A stretch of 64,000 nucleotides of DNA from a virus, in IMG/VR virus record IMGVR_UViG_3300020442_000005, positions 124,001 to 188,000 of that record; one strand, written 5' to 3'. Under the pieces are notes generated by a model. It ran no database searches. It had not been told where the DNA came from and saw only the letters and a program-made list of their open reading frames with translations. Below are positions 8,764-18,042 of this stretch, piece after piece. Numbering within the stretch: position 1 is the first letter of the stretch; every line of letters begins with the position of its first letter. The translations under genes were made by a program, and so were the position numbers.

Positions 8764-9174
8764 GTGAAAATTACAAGAAAACAGTTACGGTATATTATCA
8801 AAGAAGCTACTCGAAAAGGAAAATCTAAAAAGAGAGGTTTCAAGATAAAATTTGATATGGGTGATAAACTGGTGTGTCCTCACAGCCCAGAATCAATGCC
8901 AGCTGGTTTCGCTCATCCTCAAGGTCTTTCTGGTGTTATAAAACGAAAAGAAGTCTCGCGGGGTAAAGGTATCATGTACTATAAGCTTATCATCGGTGGA
9001 AAGACTTTTGAGGGCGAGTTTAGTGGTTATGGATATGCTTCACGCGGTATTGACGATTTTGGTCCATTTTCCATGAGACTTAAACAAGAACACCGAAACA
9101 TTCCAATGCCGTTGCATGAACCTCAAATAGTATTCGCCTGGGCAAATGGTGATTTAAAAATTTTTGATGTATAG
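8764..9174 (+). CDS. Tagged small protein, predicted capsid-internal (2)
   Basis: A 136-residue protein with a GTG start at a short spacing from the previous gene. It opens with the shared module (MKITRKQLRYIIKEA), whose IKE-A is a candidate cleavage site at residue 14. The rest looks like a small beta-rich domain (about 30-136) with Gly turns; residues FDMGDKLVCPHSP to KRKEVS resemble the barrel layout of SH3/KOW-like folds, but weakly. No enzyme motif is seen. Confidence 0.6.
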   Translation: MKITRKQLRYIIKEATRKGKSKKRGFKIKFDMGDKLVCPHSPESMPAGFAHPQGLSGVIKRKEVSRGKGIMYYKLIIGGKTFEGEFSGYGYASRGIDDFGPFSMRLKQEHRNIPMPLHEPQIVFAWANGDLKIFDV

Positions 9175-9185
9175 TGAGAAAAATA

Positions 9186-9581
9186 ATGAAAATTACAAAA
9201 AGACAACTTAAAAAAATTATTAAAGAAGAATACTCGCGGTTAAAGCAACAGGGTCTGATTACAGAAACGAGGATGTCATCAGGCAGATTAATTGTTAGTC
9301 AAGTTAATCAGCTTAAGCAAGCATATTTTATTCTAGATCCTGAAAGAAATTACGATCGGCAGTCTATAATAGAACAACAAAAAGTAGTTGAAAGACTTAA
9401 ATCAGAAATGAATCCACGAGATTTTAAAATTGCATCACGGATGGCAGATATATATGTTGAATACTTAGGAACTGATTTTGGAGGCGGTGGCAGGATGACG
9501 CCATACGAAGAGGCGTTGTTTGACGAGGCCGAAGCGCTTGGATCTAAGATTGGTGTATCTGCTCAAGTATTATTCAGGTAA
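9186..9581 (+). CDS. Tagged small protein, predicted capsid-internal (3)
   Basis: A 131-residue protein carrying the full-length form of the module: MKITKRQLKKIIKEEYSRLK, then QQGLITE at 21-27, whose I-T-E matches the gp21-type (I/L)xE consensus. I chose the ATG at 9186 because the module starts there; a GTG 12 nt upstream would add four residues. The remainder looks helical and has no motif I recognise. Confidence 0.65.
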   Translation: MKITKRQLKKIIKEEYSRLKQQGLITETRMSSGRLIVSQVNQLKQAYFILDPERNYDRQSIIEQQKVVERLKSEMNPRDFKIASRMADIYVEYLGTDFGGGGRMTPYEEALFDEAEALGSKIGVSAQVLFR

Positions 9582-9591
9582 GGACACCAAA

Positions 9592-9816
9592 ATGAAAATT
9601 ACAAAAAGACAGTTAAGACAGATTATCAAAGAAGCTACAAGCAAGGACCGGCTTGATTACGAGGCAGGTATTGACATGGGTTTTTCTGATTACAATAGAG
9701 ATATTAGAGATCGTGATTTATCAAAGCATAGTGAATCATTTCGCAAAGGCTATAGATATGGCTATAGCCAAGCAATGCGAATGGCTCAAGACTTTGATGA
9801 TGGTAATCCGTACTAA
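9592..9816 (+). CDS. Tagged small protein, predicted capsid-internal (4)
   Basis: The module (MKITKRQLRQIIKEA) with candidate IKE-A cut site at residue 14 is followed by only about 60 residues, which are rich in Asp, Tyr and Arg (repeated RYGYSQ and DRDLSKH-like pieces). The start at 9592 is chosen for the module and the AAGGA upstream; a longer frame exists but would read through the previous gene. The mature peptide would be among the smallest cargo candidates here. Confidence 0.6.
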   Translation: MKITKRQLRQIIKEATSKDRLDYEAGIDMGFSDYNRDIRDRDLSKHSESFRKGYRYGYSQAMRMAQDFDDGNPY

Positions 9817-9825
9817 GAGACTTTC

Positions 9826-10386
9826 GTGAAAATTACAAGACGTCAGATTAGACATGTTATCATGGAAGCATTACAACCAAAAATGTTACCTGATGGTTGG
9901 AAAATGCAGATACATGCTGGTGATTCTCTAAGTGCTGAGGGTCATTCTTTACTAGTGGTCCTTCTAAACAGTAACGGAAGAACTATAGGAAAAGTCGGCG
10001 CTGATAGGCATTGGACCGATAACCGTTGTATTGCAGACGTGTTTGAGGTTACAGGATCTGAAGTTCGTGGTGGTTATGGACCAACACTATATGATGTTGC
10101 AATAGAGTGGGCAACACTGAATGGTCTTGGATTGGTAGCAGACCGCTCAGGTGTGTCTGCAGAAGCAGAAAGAGTATGGCAAAAATATCTTACAGCCAGG
10201 CCCGATGTATCAGCTCACCGGTTACCTGATGGATATTGTGTTGGGCCCGAGGCAGAGTATGGCGGCGGAGAATGGTATCTTCACAGATACACAAAAGAGG
10301 AAAACCTAATTCCTGCTATGGCTAGATTTGGTCAGCTAGAAATAATATATGACGATGAAATTGAGGACATGAATCTGTACATGTAG
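9826..10386 (+). CDS. Tagged protein with possible GNAT-like domain
   Basis: A 186-residue protein with a GTG start. The module (MKITRRQIRHVIMEA) ends in IME-A at residue 14. The rest is a compact alpha/beta domain; around residues 75-120 the order ADVFEVTGSEVRGGYG then PTLYDVAIEWATLNGLGLVADRSG resembles the strand, glycine loop and helix of acetyl-CoA binding in GNAT acetyltransferases. The match is weak and no catalytic residue is certain. If correct, this would be a second tagged enzyme beside the ADP-ribosyltransferase at 50903. Confidence 0.55.
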   Translation: MKITRRQIRHVIMEALQPKMLPDGWKMQIHAGDSLSAEGHSLLVVLLNSNGRTIGKVGADRHWTDNRCIADVFEVTGSEVRGGYGPTLYDVAIEWATLNGLGLVADRSGVSAEAERVWQKYLTARPDVSAHRLPDGYCVGPEAEYGGGEWYLHRYTKEENLIPAMARFGQLEIIYDDEIEDMNLYM

Positions 10387-10400
10387 TCCTTAAATTAATT

Positions 10401-10428
10401 TATAAAAACAAAATATATTTGGTATAAT
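10401..10428 (+). promoter_or_regulatory. Bipartite promoter, TATAAA-N16-TATAAT
   Basis: TATAAA at 10401 and a perfect TATAAT at 10423 have starts 22 bp apart, the same spacing as in at least six other promoters of this window. Transcription would begin near 10435, just before a structured leader. Confidence 0.7.
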
Positions 10429-10447
10429 GTCTGCGTAACCAATAATT

Positions 10448-10505
10448 ATGATTAAGCCCCTAGCATGGACATAAGGCGGACCCCACACGCTCGCTAGGGA
10501 ATCAT
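10448..10505 (+). ncRNA. Structured 5' leader (long hairpin)
   Basis: ATGATT (10448-10453) pairs with AATCAT (10500-10505), and CCCTAGC (10458-10464) pairs with GCTAGGG (10493-10499), giving 13 bp with a 4-nt bulge on the 5' side. The 28-nt interior is GC-rich for this genome (contains GGCGGACCCCACACGC) and can form a short inner GGCG/CGCT helix. It would sit about 12 nt from the transcript start and 40 nt before the ATG at 10546. It could protect the 5' end of an abundant mRNA or act as a control element. I do not recognise a known riboswitch class. Confidence 0.6.
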
Positions 10506-10545
10506 GTGGACAAGTAATCTCAAACAAACTTTAAGGAGAAAAATT

Positions 10546-11049
10546 ATGCCAAAAGTAATCGTAACCGATACCAAGGGACTTCATCAAGTTACCGGTACAG
10601 GTGTTGAAGGCTTGGAAGCCATTAAATTTAGTAGCAAAATTGCAGTTGGAGTTACCCAAACAAATTATGATACAGCAGCAATTTCAATTCCTGCGAATGC
10701 TCTGATCACTGATTTGGGTTATATTTGTGTCGACGCGCTTGATGCAAATACATCCACAACATTGACTTTCTCATTTGGTACCGCAGCTGGAGGCGCTCAG
10801 TTAGTGACCGCAACACAGCTTAACCAAACAAATACTGATATCGCTGCAGGCGTTACACAGTCAATTCAGCTTGGAAACATACCTCACGCATCAGGTGCGG
10901 CGATTCCTTATAAGGCTGGTGCTGCATATTTTAGCGCAACTGCAAGAGACATATTCATGCGTGTAACCGTTGGTGGCGCTAACATGTCGAATGCCGGATC
11001 AGTTATTGCTTTTGTTAAATACTGTATAGTGCCAAGCGCATCATTGTAA
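10546..11049 (+). CDS. Putative decoration or other abundant structural protein
   Basis: A 167-residue protein; the ATG at 10546 has a strong ribosome binding site (TTTAAGGAGAAAAATT), whereas an earlier ATG at 10504 lies in the leader hairpin. The composition is Thr/Ala/Gly-rich with alternating hydrophobics, suggesting an all-beta capsid decoration or fibre-like protein. It has no catalytic motif. The gene is a complete unit of its own, with promoter, structured leader and terminator, which suits a protein made in large amounts. The structural role is inferred. Confidence 0.55.
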   Translation: MPKVIVTDTKGLHQVTGTGVEGLEAIKFSSKIAVGVTQTNYDTAAISIPANALITDLGYICVDALDANTSTTLTFSFGTAAGGAQLVTATQLNQTNTDIAAGVTQSIQLGNIPHASGAAIPYKAGAAYFSATARDIFMRVTVGGANMSNAGSVIAFVKYCIVPSASL

Positions 11050-11072
11050 TAGAACAATAAAGTAACAACATG

Positions 11073-11103
11073 CCACCCTTCCTTGATTGGTTGGGTGGTT
11101 TTT
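11073..11103 (+). terminator. Rho-independent terminator
   Basis: CCACCC (11073-11078) pairs with GGGTGG (11093-11098) around a 14-nt loop, followed by TTTTT. It closes the single-gene unit at 10546. Confidence 0.85.
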
Positions 11104-11173
11104 GTTAGATTTTATAAAAGTAAAACATACTTATAAAAGATAGCGTTTAATATACTCAGAACAGGAGAGAGAA

Positions 11174-11449
11174 ATGGCTACATCAAAAAAGACAACTAAG
11201 GCTGAGACCGTTGCTGCTCACGGACACGCTGAGCTCGAAGCAAAAGTCGCTGGATTAGAAAAGTTAGTTGCAGAACTTAAAAAAGAATTAAAAGAGCATT
11301 GCGCAAAATCCGAAAAAGAACATAAGGCTTTAGCTGACAAGTGTGATGCATGCTGCGAAGCAAAAGTTTCTGCTAGTGCTGCTGATCCGCGGGTTGATGC
11401 AATGTGGAAATGGCTGAGAAAAGACCGAATTTTCCGCTCAGAAAACTAA
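11174..11449 (+). CDS. Small coiled-coil protein with Cys cluster
   Basis: A 91-residue protein with ribosome binding site AGGAGAGAGAA. Residues 15-65 form a Lys/Glu/Ala/Leu coiled coil (HAELEAKVAGLEKLVAEL). Cys residues near 43 and then CDACC near 58-62 could bind a metal or form disulfides. The C-terminus (VDAMWKWLRKDRIFRSEN) is amphipathic. It lies between two strong terminators and so forms its own unit. The function is unknown. Confidence 0.6.
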   Translation: MATSKKTTKAETVAAHGHAELEAKVAGLEKLVAELKKELKEHCAKSEKEHKALADKCDACCEAKVSASAADPRVDAMWKWLRKDRIFRSEN

Positions 11450-11482
11450 TAATAATCACCAGCCATGTGTAAACAATACAGG

Positions 11483-11512
11483 ATATCGGCCATAATGGCC
11501 GATATTTTTTTT
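11483..11512 (+). terminator. Rho-independent terminator with long T tract
   Basis: ATATCGGCC (11483-11491) pairs with GGCCGATAT (11497-11505) around ATAAT, followed by a long T tract interrupted by one A. It isolates the tail operon starting at 11647. The 130 nt after it hold a direct repeat (GGCGTGT twice near 11535) and no certain promoter. Confidence 0.92.
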
Positions 11513-11646
11513 TATTTTTTTTAATTTAGGTTAATGGCGTGTGGCGTGTAAGTTTTATTGGTGAAAGTTTATCCTAATAGAAACTAGTTCAAGGTTGTTT
11601 GGGTTTTATACACATAATTATAAACGAACATGAACGGAGATAAAGC

Positions 11647-12819
11647 GTGGCCACATTTACAAACACAGTAGATCCAACTCCTTTTGGGATATTTGATTCT
11701 GATACAGATTTTCAATCCGATGCAGATTCAATGATTACATTTGTAAAAAGAAAGCTAGGTGATGACGTCCTAAGCGTTGAGTTGACCTCCAAGCAAATAT
11801 GGATGTGTTTTGAGGAATCTGTTTTCGAATACAGCAAATACATAAACGAGTATATGACTAAGTCGCAGCTTGGTAATCTTATGGGAATGGCAACCGGCTC
11901 TCTTTCCGGTTCAGAAAATAAATTACCTCGAGAGACATTAGAGTTTCTTATGCGAAAAGCCGAACCGTATGCTTCGCACGCGGCACTCGGAGGGTCTCAC
12001 AACATAATCTCCGGATCTATTACGTTAACAGGATCCCAGCAAGACTATGATATCCATACAGATCTTCTTAATGGAGACGGCGATTCAATATATTCCGCAC
12101 AATCCGCTGGCTCAAAAACAAAACTTCGTATATTTGACATTTATCATTTTTCAGCTCAGGCAGCTTATAGATTTTTTGATACAACGTCTGCTATAAATTA
12201 CTTGAATAACGAGTTTTCTTTTGAGTCTTTTACTCCGGAAACTGTGTTCTATGTCCTGCCTGTATTTGAGGATGTATTACGACAACAGCAGATGGATACA
12301 TCTAACAGAGTGCGAAGATCACAGTATACCTACGAACTGATAGGCACAAAACTACGCATATTTCCAAAGCCAACTGCACGAGTTAATGGCCAAAAGCTTT
12401 GGGTGCGCGTAGGATATGCTATGGATGGTCTAAATCCAGCATATCAAGATGATACTATTTTTGGGGTATCGGGACCACAAAACGTACCATTTGGAAATAT
12501 TGAATATGCAAAAATTAATTCAATGGGCAAACAGTGGATCCGCCAGTTTACTTGCGCATTGGCAAAAGAAGTGCTAGGGCAGGTTAGAGGAAAATTCGGA
12601 TCTGTGCCAATACCCAATGGCGACGTATCGTTAAACGGTGGCGACCTAAAATCAGAGTCTTCAAGCGAACAAGAACGATTACGCACGGAGTTAAAAGAAA
12701 TGTTAGATGGTCTCACGTACGACAAGCTGCTTGAAGCACAAGCAAATGAAGCTGAGACATTGACAAGATTGTTAAAGTTAGTTCCTATTCCATTCGGTAA
12801 GTCAATAATGATAGGATAG
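11647..12819 (+). CDS. Probable neck / head-completion protein
   Basis: A 390-residue protein with a GTG start supported by CGGAGATAAAGC. The N-terminal part (FVKRKLGDDVLSVELTSKQIWMCFEESVFEYSKYIN, residues about 29-64, read here in pieces) is a helical arrangement seen in large-phage head-tail connector proteins. The middle is beta-rich. It is the first gene of the tail operon, before a second connector and a tail-completion candidate, where T4 gp13/gp14-type neck proteins would be expected. Assignment rests on position and overall look, not on a catalytic motif. Confidence 0.5.
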   Translation: MATFTNTVDPTPFGIFDSDTDFQSDADSMITFVKRKLGDDVLSVELTSKQIWMCFEESVFEYSKYINEYMTKSQLGNLMGMATGSLSGSENKLPRETLEFLMRKAEPYASHAALGGSHNIISGSITLTGSQQDYDIHTDLLNGDGDSIYSAQSAGSKTKLRIFDIYHFSAQAAYRFFDTTSAINYLNNEFSFESFTPETVFYVLPVFEDVLRQQQMDTSNRVRRSQYTYELIGTKLRIFPKPTARVNGQKLWVRVGYAMDGLNPAYQDDTIFGVSGPQNVPFGNIEYAKINSMGKQWIRQFTCALAKEVLGQVRGKFGSVPIPNGDVSLNGGDLKSESSSEQERLRTELKEMLDGLTYDKLLEAQANEAETLTRLLKLVPIPFGKSIMIG

Positions 12820-12829
12820 GAGACTATAC

Positions 12830-13474
12830 ATGGCAAGATTATTTATAACAGCAAGAGAAATCGATTTTATTTCTGACATAACAAAAGAACTTACAAAAGA
12901 TATAATCGGTCAAGTGATATACTACTACAAACCTCGTGTAGATTTATCAAATTCCAACAACGTATATGATGAAATGACGGAAAGGGTGTTTGATCCACCA
13001 GTAGAAATAGATTGTACGGTTCAATGGAATCCATCGGAAAAAACAACGGATCGATATGGCCACCAGTCGCTTTCATCAATTGAAATATATCTACACTATC
13101 GAGATTTATTAGACCGTGGACTAGTCGTTGAGGAGGGTGATTTCTTTCAATTCGGCGACACATTCTACGAAATGACGACCGTCAATCGTGATAAGATTAT
13201 GTTTGGACAAGTTGAACATATAACCGGTTACAAAATAGTTGCCAAGCAAGCAAGAAAAGGACTGATTGATAAACCTGTTAACGGACCAACCGGTGAGCAA
13301 TTTACAGATGCCGGATCCGTGCAAGATACATTCGCACAACAGCGCGGTGACGTATCTAAAGGTGACAAAAGACAACTGGTGTCTGATGGTGTACTAGATA
13401 GCCCGATCGGAAACGCTCAGACGGTACGAAAGGACGGTAGTGCAAAGTCTTCATTCTATGGAGATGAATCATGA
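12830..13474 (+). CDS. Probable neck / head-tail connector protein
   Basis: A 214-residue protein with a fair ribosome binding site (GGAGACTATAC). Residues 20-140 look like a beta-rich connector domain (DCTVQWNPSEKTTDRYG, then EEGDFFQFGDTFYEMTTVNRD), comparable with gp14-like neck or head-closure proteins. The C-terminal 60 residues are polar and probably flexible. It overlaps the next gene by 4 nt (ATGA). Confidence 0.55.
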   Translation: MARLFITAREIDFISDITKELTKDIIGQVIYYYKPRVDLSNSNNVYDEMTERVFDPPVEIDCTVQWNPSEKTTDRYGHQSLSSIEIYLHYRDLLDRGLVVEEGDFFQFGDTFYEMTTVNRDKIMFGQVEHITGYKIVAKQARKGLIDKPVNGPTGEQFTDAGSVQDTFAQQRGDVSKGDKRQLVSDGVLDSPIGNAQTVRKDGSAKSSFYGDES

Positions 13475-14631
13475 TATACAAGAATCAAAAAATAGACGCA
13501 GCATTATACAATGTCGAAGACTTTCAAGAACTTCCATCTTGTGGTGTTGAAGATCTAGATAAGGCCGTATACGATTTGTTTGCAAATAAGCTTCCATTTT
13601 ATTATCGAACAAAAGATACTCAGAAAAGAATGCCGGCAATATTTGCTTCTGGTGAACGTGCGGTCATGTTAAAAAAGAGGCGTGCACTAAGAGATAACAC
13701 AGGGGCTTTAATCTTACCGGTTATATCCGTGCTTAGAACAGGCTTAGAGCAGGATCCTGAGGGATACGGACTTACTCCAACCGGCGATGAAATTATTATT
13801 AAGAAAAAAATATATAAAAATAACGCTGAATATAAAAGAGAAAAAAACTTTGAGGGATTGCGAAACGCTGACTATACTATAAAAGAAGAGGTTTTAAACG
13901 GTCATTTTTCTAAAAGAGAATATTACCTTGGAGACAGTTATCCATCCATCAGAAAGAATACAAATAATATATGTGAATATTACACAATGCCTGTACCCAG
14001 GTTTTTTAAATGTACATACGAAATTACTTTCTGGTGTCAGTTTCAAACACAGTTGAACAATGCCTTAGAAGCTTTGATGGATTTCTATAACACTCCTGCA
14101 CGCGCATTTATGCTGGAGTCAGAAAAAGGATACAAGTTTACAGCAAACATCGATGGTGCGATAAGCCAAGATAACAATACCGACTCTTTGACTGACACAG
14201 AAAGAATTGTAAAAGCATCAATCACTCTCAACAGTTATGGGTACATAATTAATCCGGATTACCCAGGTTCTGTTTCTTCTATAAAGAGATACGTCACGCA
14301 GCCAAAAGTTGTTTTTGAGACAAATATAGGCACAGTACCCACTATTTTAAAATCTTCTGGGTTAACGAGCAATGATCCTAATAATTATGTAGAGGAAGAT
14401 TGGGCCAATGAATTTGACAATTTACCAGGCTCAGGACTAGGTACCACGGTTTTGAACACAGAAAATGAGGCGGATGTGACAATAGGAACCACTAATAAAT
14501 TAGTTACAAATCGATACGTGTTAGAAACAAAAGATCCAAATACAGGAAAAGTTACAACCGAAGAATATATTATCAAAGATGTTAATAAAAGAAACGGTGA
14601 AATTGTGTTAAGACAAATAAGGGTTTTATAG
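13471..14631 (+). CDS. Probable tail completion / sheath terminator protein
   Basis: A 386-residue protein between the neck genes and the sheath genes, where T4 gp3/gp15-type tail-end proteins act. It contains a segment resembling tail-terminator folds (PRFFKCTYEITFWCQFQTQ near residues 176-194, followed by a helix and a strand). Residues 300-386 are polar with a KRNGEIVLRQIRVL end. It starts inside the stop of the preceding gene. The assignment is by position and general fold pattern. Confidence 0.5.
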   Translation: MIYKNQKIDAALYNVEDFQELPSCGVEDLDKAVYDLFANKLPFYYRTKDTQKRMPAIFASGERAVMLKKRRALRDNTGALILPVISVLRTGLEQDPEGYGLTPTGDEIIIKKKIYKNNAEYKREKNFEGLRNADYTIKEEVLNGHFSKREYYLGDSYPSIRKNTNNICEYYTMPVPRFFKCTYEITFWCQFQTQLNNALEALMDFYNTPARAFMLESEKGYKFTANIDGAISQDNNTDSLTDTERIVKASITLNSYGYIINPDYPGSVSSIKRYVTQPKVVFETNIGTVPTILKSSGLTSNDPNNYVEEDWANEFDNLPGSGLGTTVLNTENEADVTIGTTNKLVTNRYVLETKDPNTGKVTTEEYIIKDVNKRNGEIVLRQIRVL

Positions 14632-14674
14632 TCCAGAAAACATATTTAATAAAGAACAATAGGAGATTATTCAA

Positions 14675-17600
14675 ATGGCTGAACAAACATTCAAAAGTGC
14701 AGGTTTTTTCGATTTCGAAACAGAAATAAGCCGGTCGACGTCAGCAGCATCAGGAGTTCCGCTCGCTGTTATCGGTACTGCAGAAAAAGGCCCTGCTTTC
14801 AACCCTGTTTATTTTGGTTTGCCCGCTGGCGCTTCAACAGTTGGAGAGCAGCTGCGCAACTTTACCGAAAAATTTGGAAGTATCAGTCCCACACAATTTG
14901 GTCCATATGCTGTTAAAGCTTGGTTCGAACAGGGAGTGAGTTTTTCAAACATTACTAAATCTTGTCAATACCTTCGTGTTCTTGGTGCCGGTGCTAACTC
15001 ACAGCCTGGCGACTTCACAAACACCGGAACATACGGAATAGTTAAGTCTGCCGGGTTTAAGGTTAATCACCCTAATCCTTTTGCGTTGCTCGACGGTGCA
15101 GGAGGGCCATCAGTTAGTGGCGATCACCGTATTACTCACGGTGGCCAAAGATCAGTTCCAGGTACAACATATTTCTTGGCAGCAAGACATGAAGTACCAG
15201 CTACATCGGACACAGCGCTTCCACACTTTACTGATAACGATTCATTTAAGGGCGTTTCGTCCTCTGGTGCAGATGACGTTAACCTCATTAGAGCAATGAT
15301 TTTCACGCCAACTGGATCTGCATTATTAGTGGCTGACTATGATTCCGTTAATATTGAAACTCCAACAAATGGTATTGGCGCAGGAATTTTTGCAGCTGGA
15401 CAAGCTGGTTTGGCTTCTGGATCGGTTTCAACTAAATCAACTAGTTTATTTAAGCTGCTTGTTTCATCATCTGACGGAGCTACATTTGCTACAACCGATG
15501 GAAATGCTGGAGTTAAAATATTTACATGCTCATTAAATCCAGATGAAGATGAATATATCGGAAACGTTTTGAATACGGATCCACTTCTCATGGCTTCTCA
15601 AGGACATTATCTATACATTGATTGGCCTGTAACAAACGTTGTTGCTCCGGTAAAAACTGATATCTCTACGATTGCTTTATTGTCAGGATCTTCAGAAGAT
15701 CCAGGTGTTGGACTGTCAGCAGCTGATGATGTACCGGCAACGTTGTTAAACCAGTATCAAAACATGTTTGGAAGATTTGATACAAGATACAGTACTGCAA
15801 AAACACCGTACATCATTTCACAACCATTTGGAAAAACAGAGCATAACTTGTTTTACTTTGAAAATCTTTCTGACGGTGCCGCTGGAAACACAAACTATTA
15901 TATATCGATAGAAAACGTAAAAGCATCAACAGACCCAGCCAATTTGTATGGAACGTTTGACGTTGTTCTTCACTCATTTCCCGATACTGCTGGAGCAACA
16001 TCAATTCTAGAACGTTACTCTAGAGTAAGCCTAAATCCGGATGCTAAAAACTATATCGGTAAAGCAATCGGCGATTTCAAATCAACATACAACTTTGATA
16101 CTACTGTAGATAAAAGAAGATTCTCTAACTCTGGTGCAAATCCATTAAAATCTAACAGAATCCGAGTTGTCGTTGCTGAGAGTGTAAAAAGAAAATTGAT
16201 TCCACCGATTGCATTGCCATTTGGTTTCCGTGGTATTCCTACAATTAAGACATCGCCATCCATAAGAGATTGTGGTTCAGCCTCAGACGCTGAAGCGGCT
16301 GTTACAGAAAACATCGCCTTGGGTGACGTACCAAGGCTTGCACCGTTCTTTACCGGTTCGATTGCTGATTTTGCTGCCAATGATATAAAGGTAAAAGCCG
16401 GTCTGACCGGTTCGATTGTGCCTCCATTGCCTTTCCGGTTTAAGCAAGCTAAAACAGGTGACCTTAAGTCATCTCCTTCGTTTATTGGTCAGCCTGGTCC
16501 TCAAACTGCGACAGATGCAACATTGAACTGGGGCGTGCAATTTGAAAACCAAAGATCTGAGACAAAACCTTGGGAAGCAGGCAGTGCTGACTTGGATCGA
16601 ACAAACGGTATTATCAAATCATATGCTAAGTTTCAGGGTATCTCAAAGCTAAACACCGTTTATACCGGATCAGCTGTAGATAAATTTAATAACAATAAGT
16701 TTACGTTAGCAAGAGTTGCGCTAGTAAATCAGTTAAATGCTACTAACCCGTTACAAGACATCACCGGTTCGGCTTCCGATCATATCAAAGATGCAGCATA
16801 CATTCGTAACGGCGTGGTCGATGGTGCTGACTATACTGTATATGATAGAGTGCTCGATGGTGATCGTATATCACTTGCAACGCTGTTAGCAAAAGATAAA
16901 AAGAAATACAACAAGTTTTCTTCATATGCCAAGTTCAATACTATATTTTATGGTGGATTTGATGGTTTAAATATTTTTGACCGCGACGCGTATGAAATGA
17001 ACGATAAAGCTAGCTCAACAGAGGCTGGCGGCTTTGCTCGTGACATTGTCGGAGGAACCGGAATCACAGGTTCTGATAACGGCACTCTTATGGGTAAGGG
17101 AATAAACAACAGTATTATTCAGTCATACCGTTCAGCAATCGATATTATTAATGATCGATATCAGTCAATACACCACATATTGAACATTCCAGGTATACGT
17201 GAACCATTAATCACCGATTACGCTTCTGAAAGAACAGAAGATTATCAAATGGCCATGTATGTAATGGATATTCCAAACTACGATGAATCTGGTAACCGAC
17301 TATTTATTGACAGTACCGTTGTTCCATCTGTTGTTAAAACTGTAAGCAAGTTTGAGGCAAGAGACTTAGACAATAGTTATACTGCGACATATTTCCCAGA
17401 TGTAATAATCGACGATCCAATTAACGGTAATCGAAGAACAGAAGTTCCGGCATCGATCGCCGCTGTGACTGCATACTCCTACAGTGATTCATCAAAAGGT
17501 GGCTCTGTATGGTTTGCACCAGCTGGTTTTGACAGAGGTTCTTTGAGCCCGGTTAAAAATACAACAGTACGCCTGACGACACTAGACCGTGACGATTTGT

Positions 17601-18022
17601 ATGAAGCAAAGATCAATCCAATCGCAAACTTCCCCGTTGTAAATCCAGGTTTTGTCGAGTATAAAATTTGGGGCCAAAAAACATTGCAACTTAGACAATC
17701 CGCGTTGGACAGAGTAAACGTGAGAAGAATGTTACTTGAAGTAAAAAGACAAATCCTTCAGATATCACGTCGACTCTTGTTTAAGCGCAACAACCCGCAG
17801 CTTCGCACAAGATTCATCAGTGCTCTTTCGCCAAAATTATCTTTTATACAATTGAATCAGGGAATTGAGTCGTTTAGAATAATTATGGATGATAGTAACA
17901 ATACTGCGTTAGACCAAAAAAATTACAAACTAAACGGAAAGGTAATCATTGTGCCAACAAGAACGATTGAATTTGTTAGTATTGATTTTATTATTGATCC
18001 AGACGGCGTAACATTTCAATAA
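14675..18022 (+). CDS. 18: Tail sheath protein, paralog A
   Basis: A 1115-residue contractile sheath protein, much longer than T4 gp18 (659). The N-terminus has SGVPLAVIGTAEKGPAF (about residues 28-44), typical of sheath handshake domains. The C-terminal third has YGGFDGLNIF, IPGIREPLITDYA, SVWFAPAGFDRG and the closing strand region GKVIIVPTRTIEFVSIDF that joins neighbouring subunits. The middle (about 90-480) is an enlarged surface part. It is followed 20 nt later by a second sheath gene with the same landmarks. Confidence 0.9.
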   Translation: MAEQTFKSAGFFDFETEISRSTSAASGVPLAVIGTAEKGPAFNPVYFGLPAGASTVGEQLRNFTEKFGSISPTQFGPYAVKAWFEQGVSFSNITKSCQYLRVLGAGANSQPGDFTNTGTYGIVKSAGFKVNHPNPFALLDGAGGPSVSGDHRITHGGQRSVPGTTYFLAARHEVPATSDTALPHFTDNDSFKGVSSSGADDVNLIRAMIFTPTGSALLVADYDSVNIETPTNGIGAGIFAAGQAGLASGSVSTKSTSLFKLLVSSSDGATFATTDGNAGVKIFTCSLNPDEDEYIGNVLNTDPLLMASQGHYLYIDWPVTNVVAPVKTDISTIALLSGSSEDPGVGLSAADDVPATLLNQYQNMFGRFDTRYSTAKTPYIISQPFGKTEHNLFYFENLSDGAAGNTNYYISIENVKASTDPANLYGTFDVVLHSFPDTAGATSILERYSRVSLNPDAKNYIGKAIGDFKSTYNFDTTVDKRRFSNSGANPLKSNRIRVVVAESVKRKLIPPIALPFGFRGIPTIKTSPSIRDCGSASDAEAAVTENIALGDVPRLAPFFTGSIADFAANDIKVKAGLTGSIVPPLPFRFKQAKTGDLKSSPSFIGQPGPQTATDATLNWGVQFENQRSETKPWEAGSADLDRTNGIIKSYAKFQGISKLNTVYTGSAVDKFNNNKFTLARVALVNQLNATNPLQDITGSASDHIKDAAYIRNGVVDGADYTVYDRVLDGDRISLATLLAKDKKKYNKFSSYAKFNTIFYGGFDGLNIFDRDAYEMNDKASSTEAGGFARDIVGGTGITGSDNGTLMGKGINNSIIQSYRSAIDIINDRYQSIHHILNIPGIREPLITDYASERTEDYQMAMYVMDIPNYDESGNRLFIDSTVVPSVVKTVSKFEARDLDNSYTATYFPDVIIDDPINGNRRTEVPASIAAVTAYSYSDSSKGGSVWFAPAGFDRGSLSPVKNTTVRLTTLDRDDLYEAKINPIANFPVVNPGFVEYKIWGQKTLQLRQSALDRVNVRRMLLEVKRQILQISRRLLFKRNNPQLRTRFISALSPKLSFIQLNQGIESFRIIMDDSNNTALDQKNYKLNGKVIIVPTRTIEFVSIDFIIDPDGVTFQ

Positions 18023-18042
18023 GAATAACAGGAGAAACTTAA

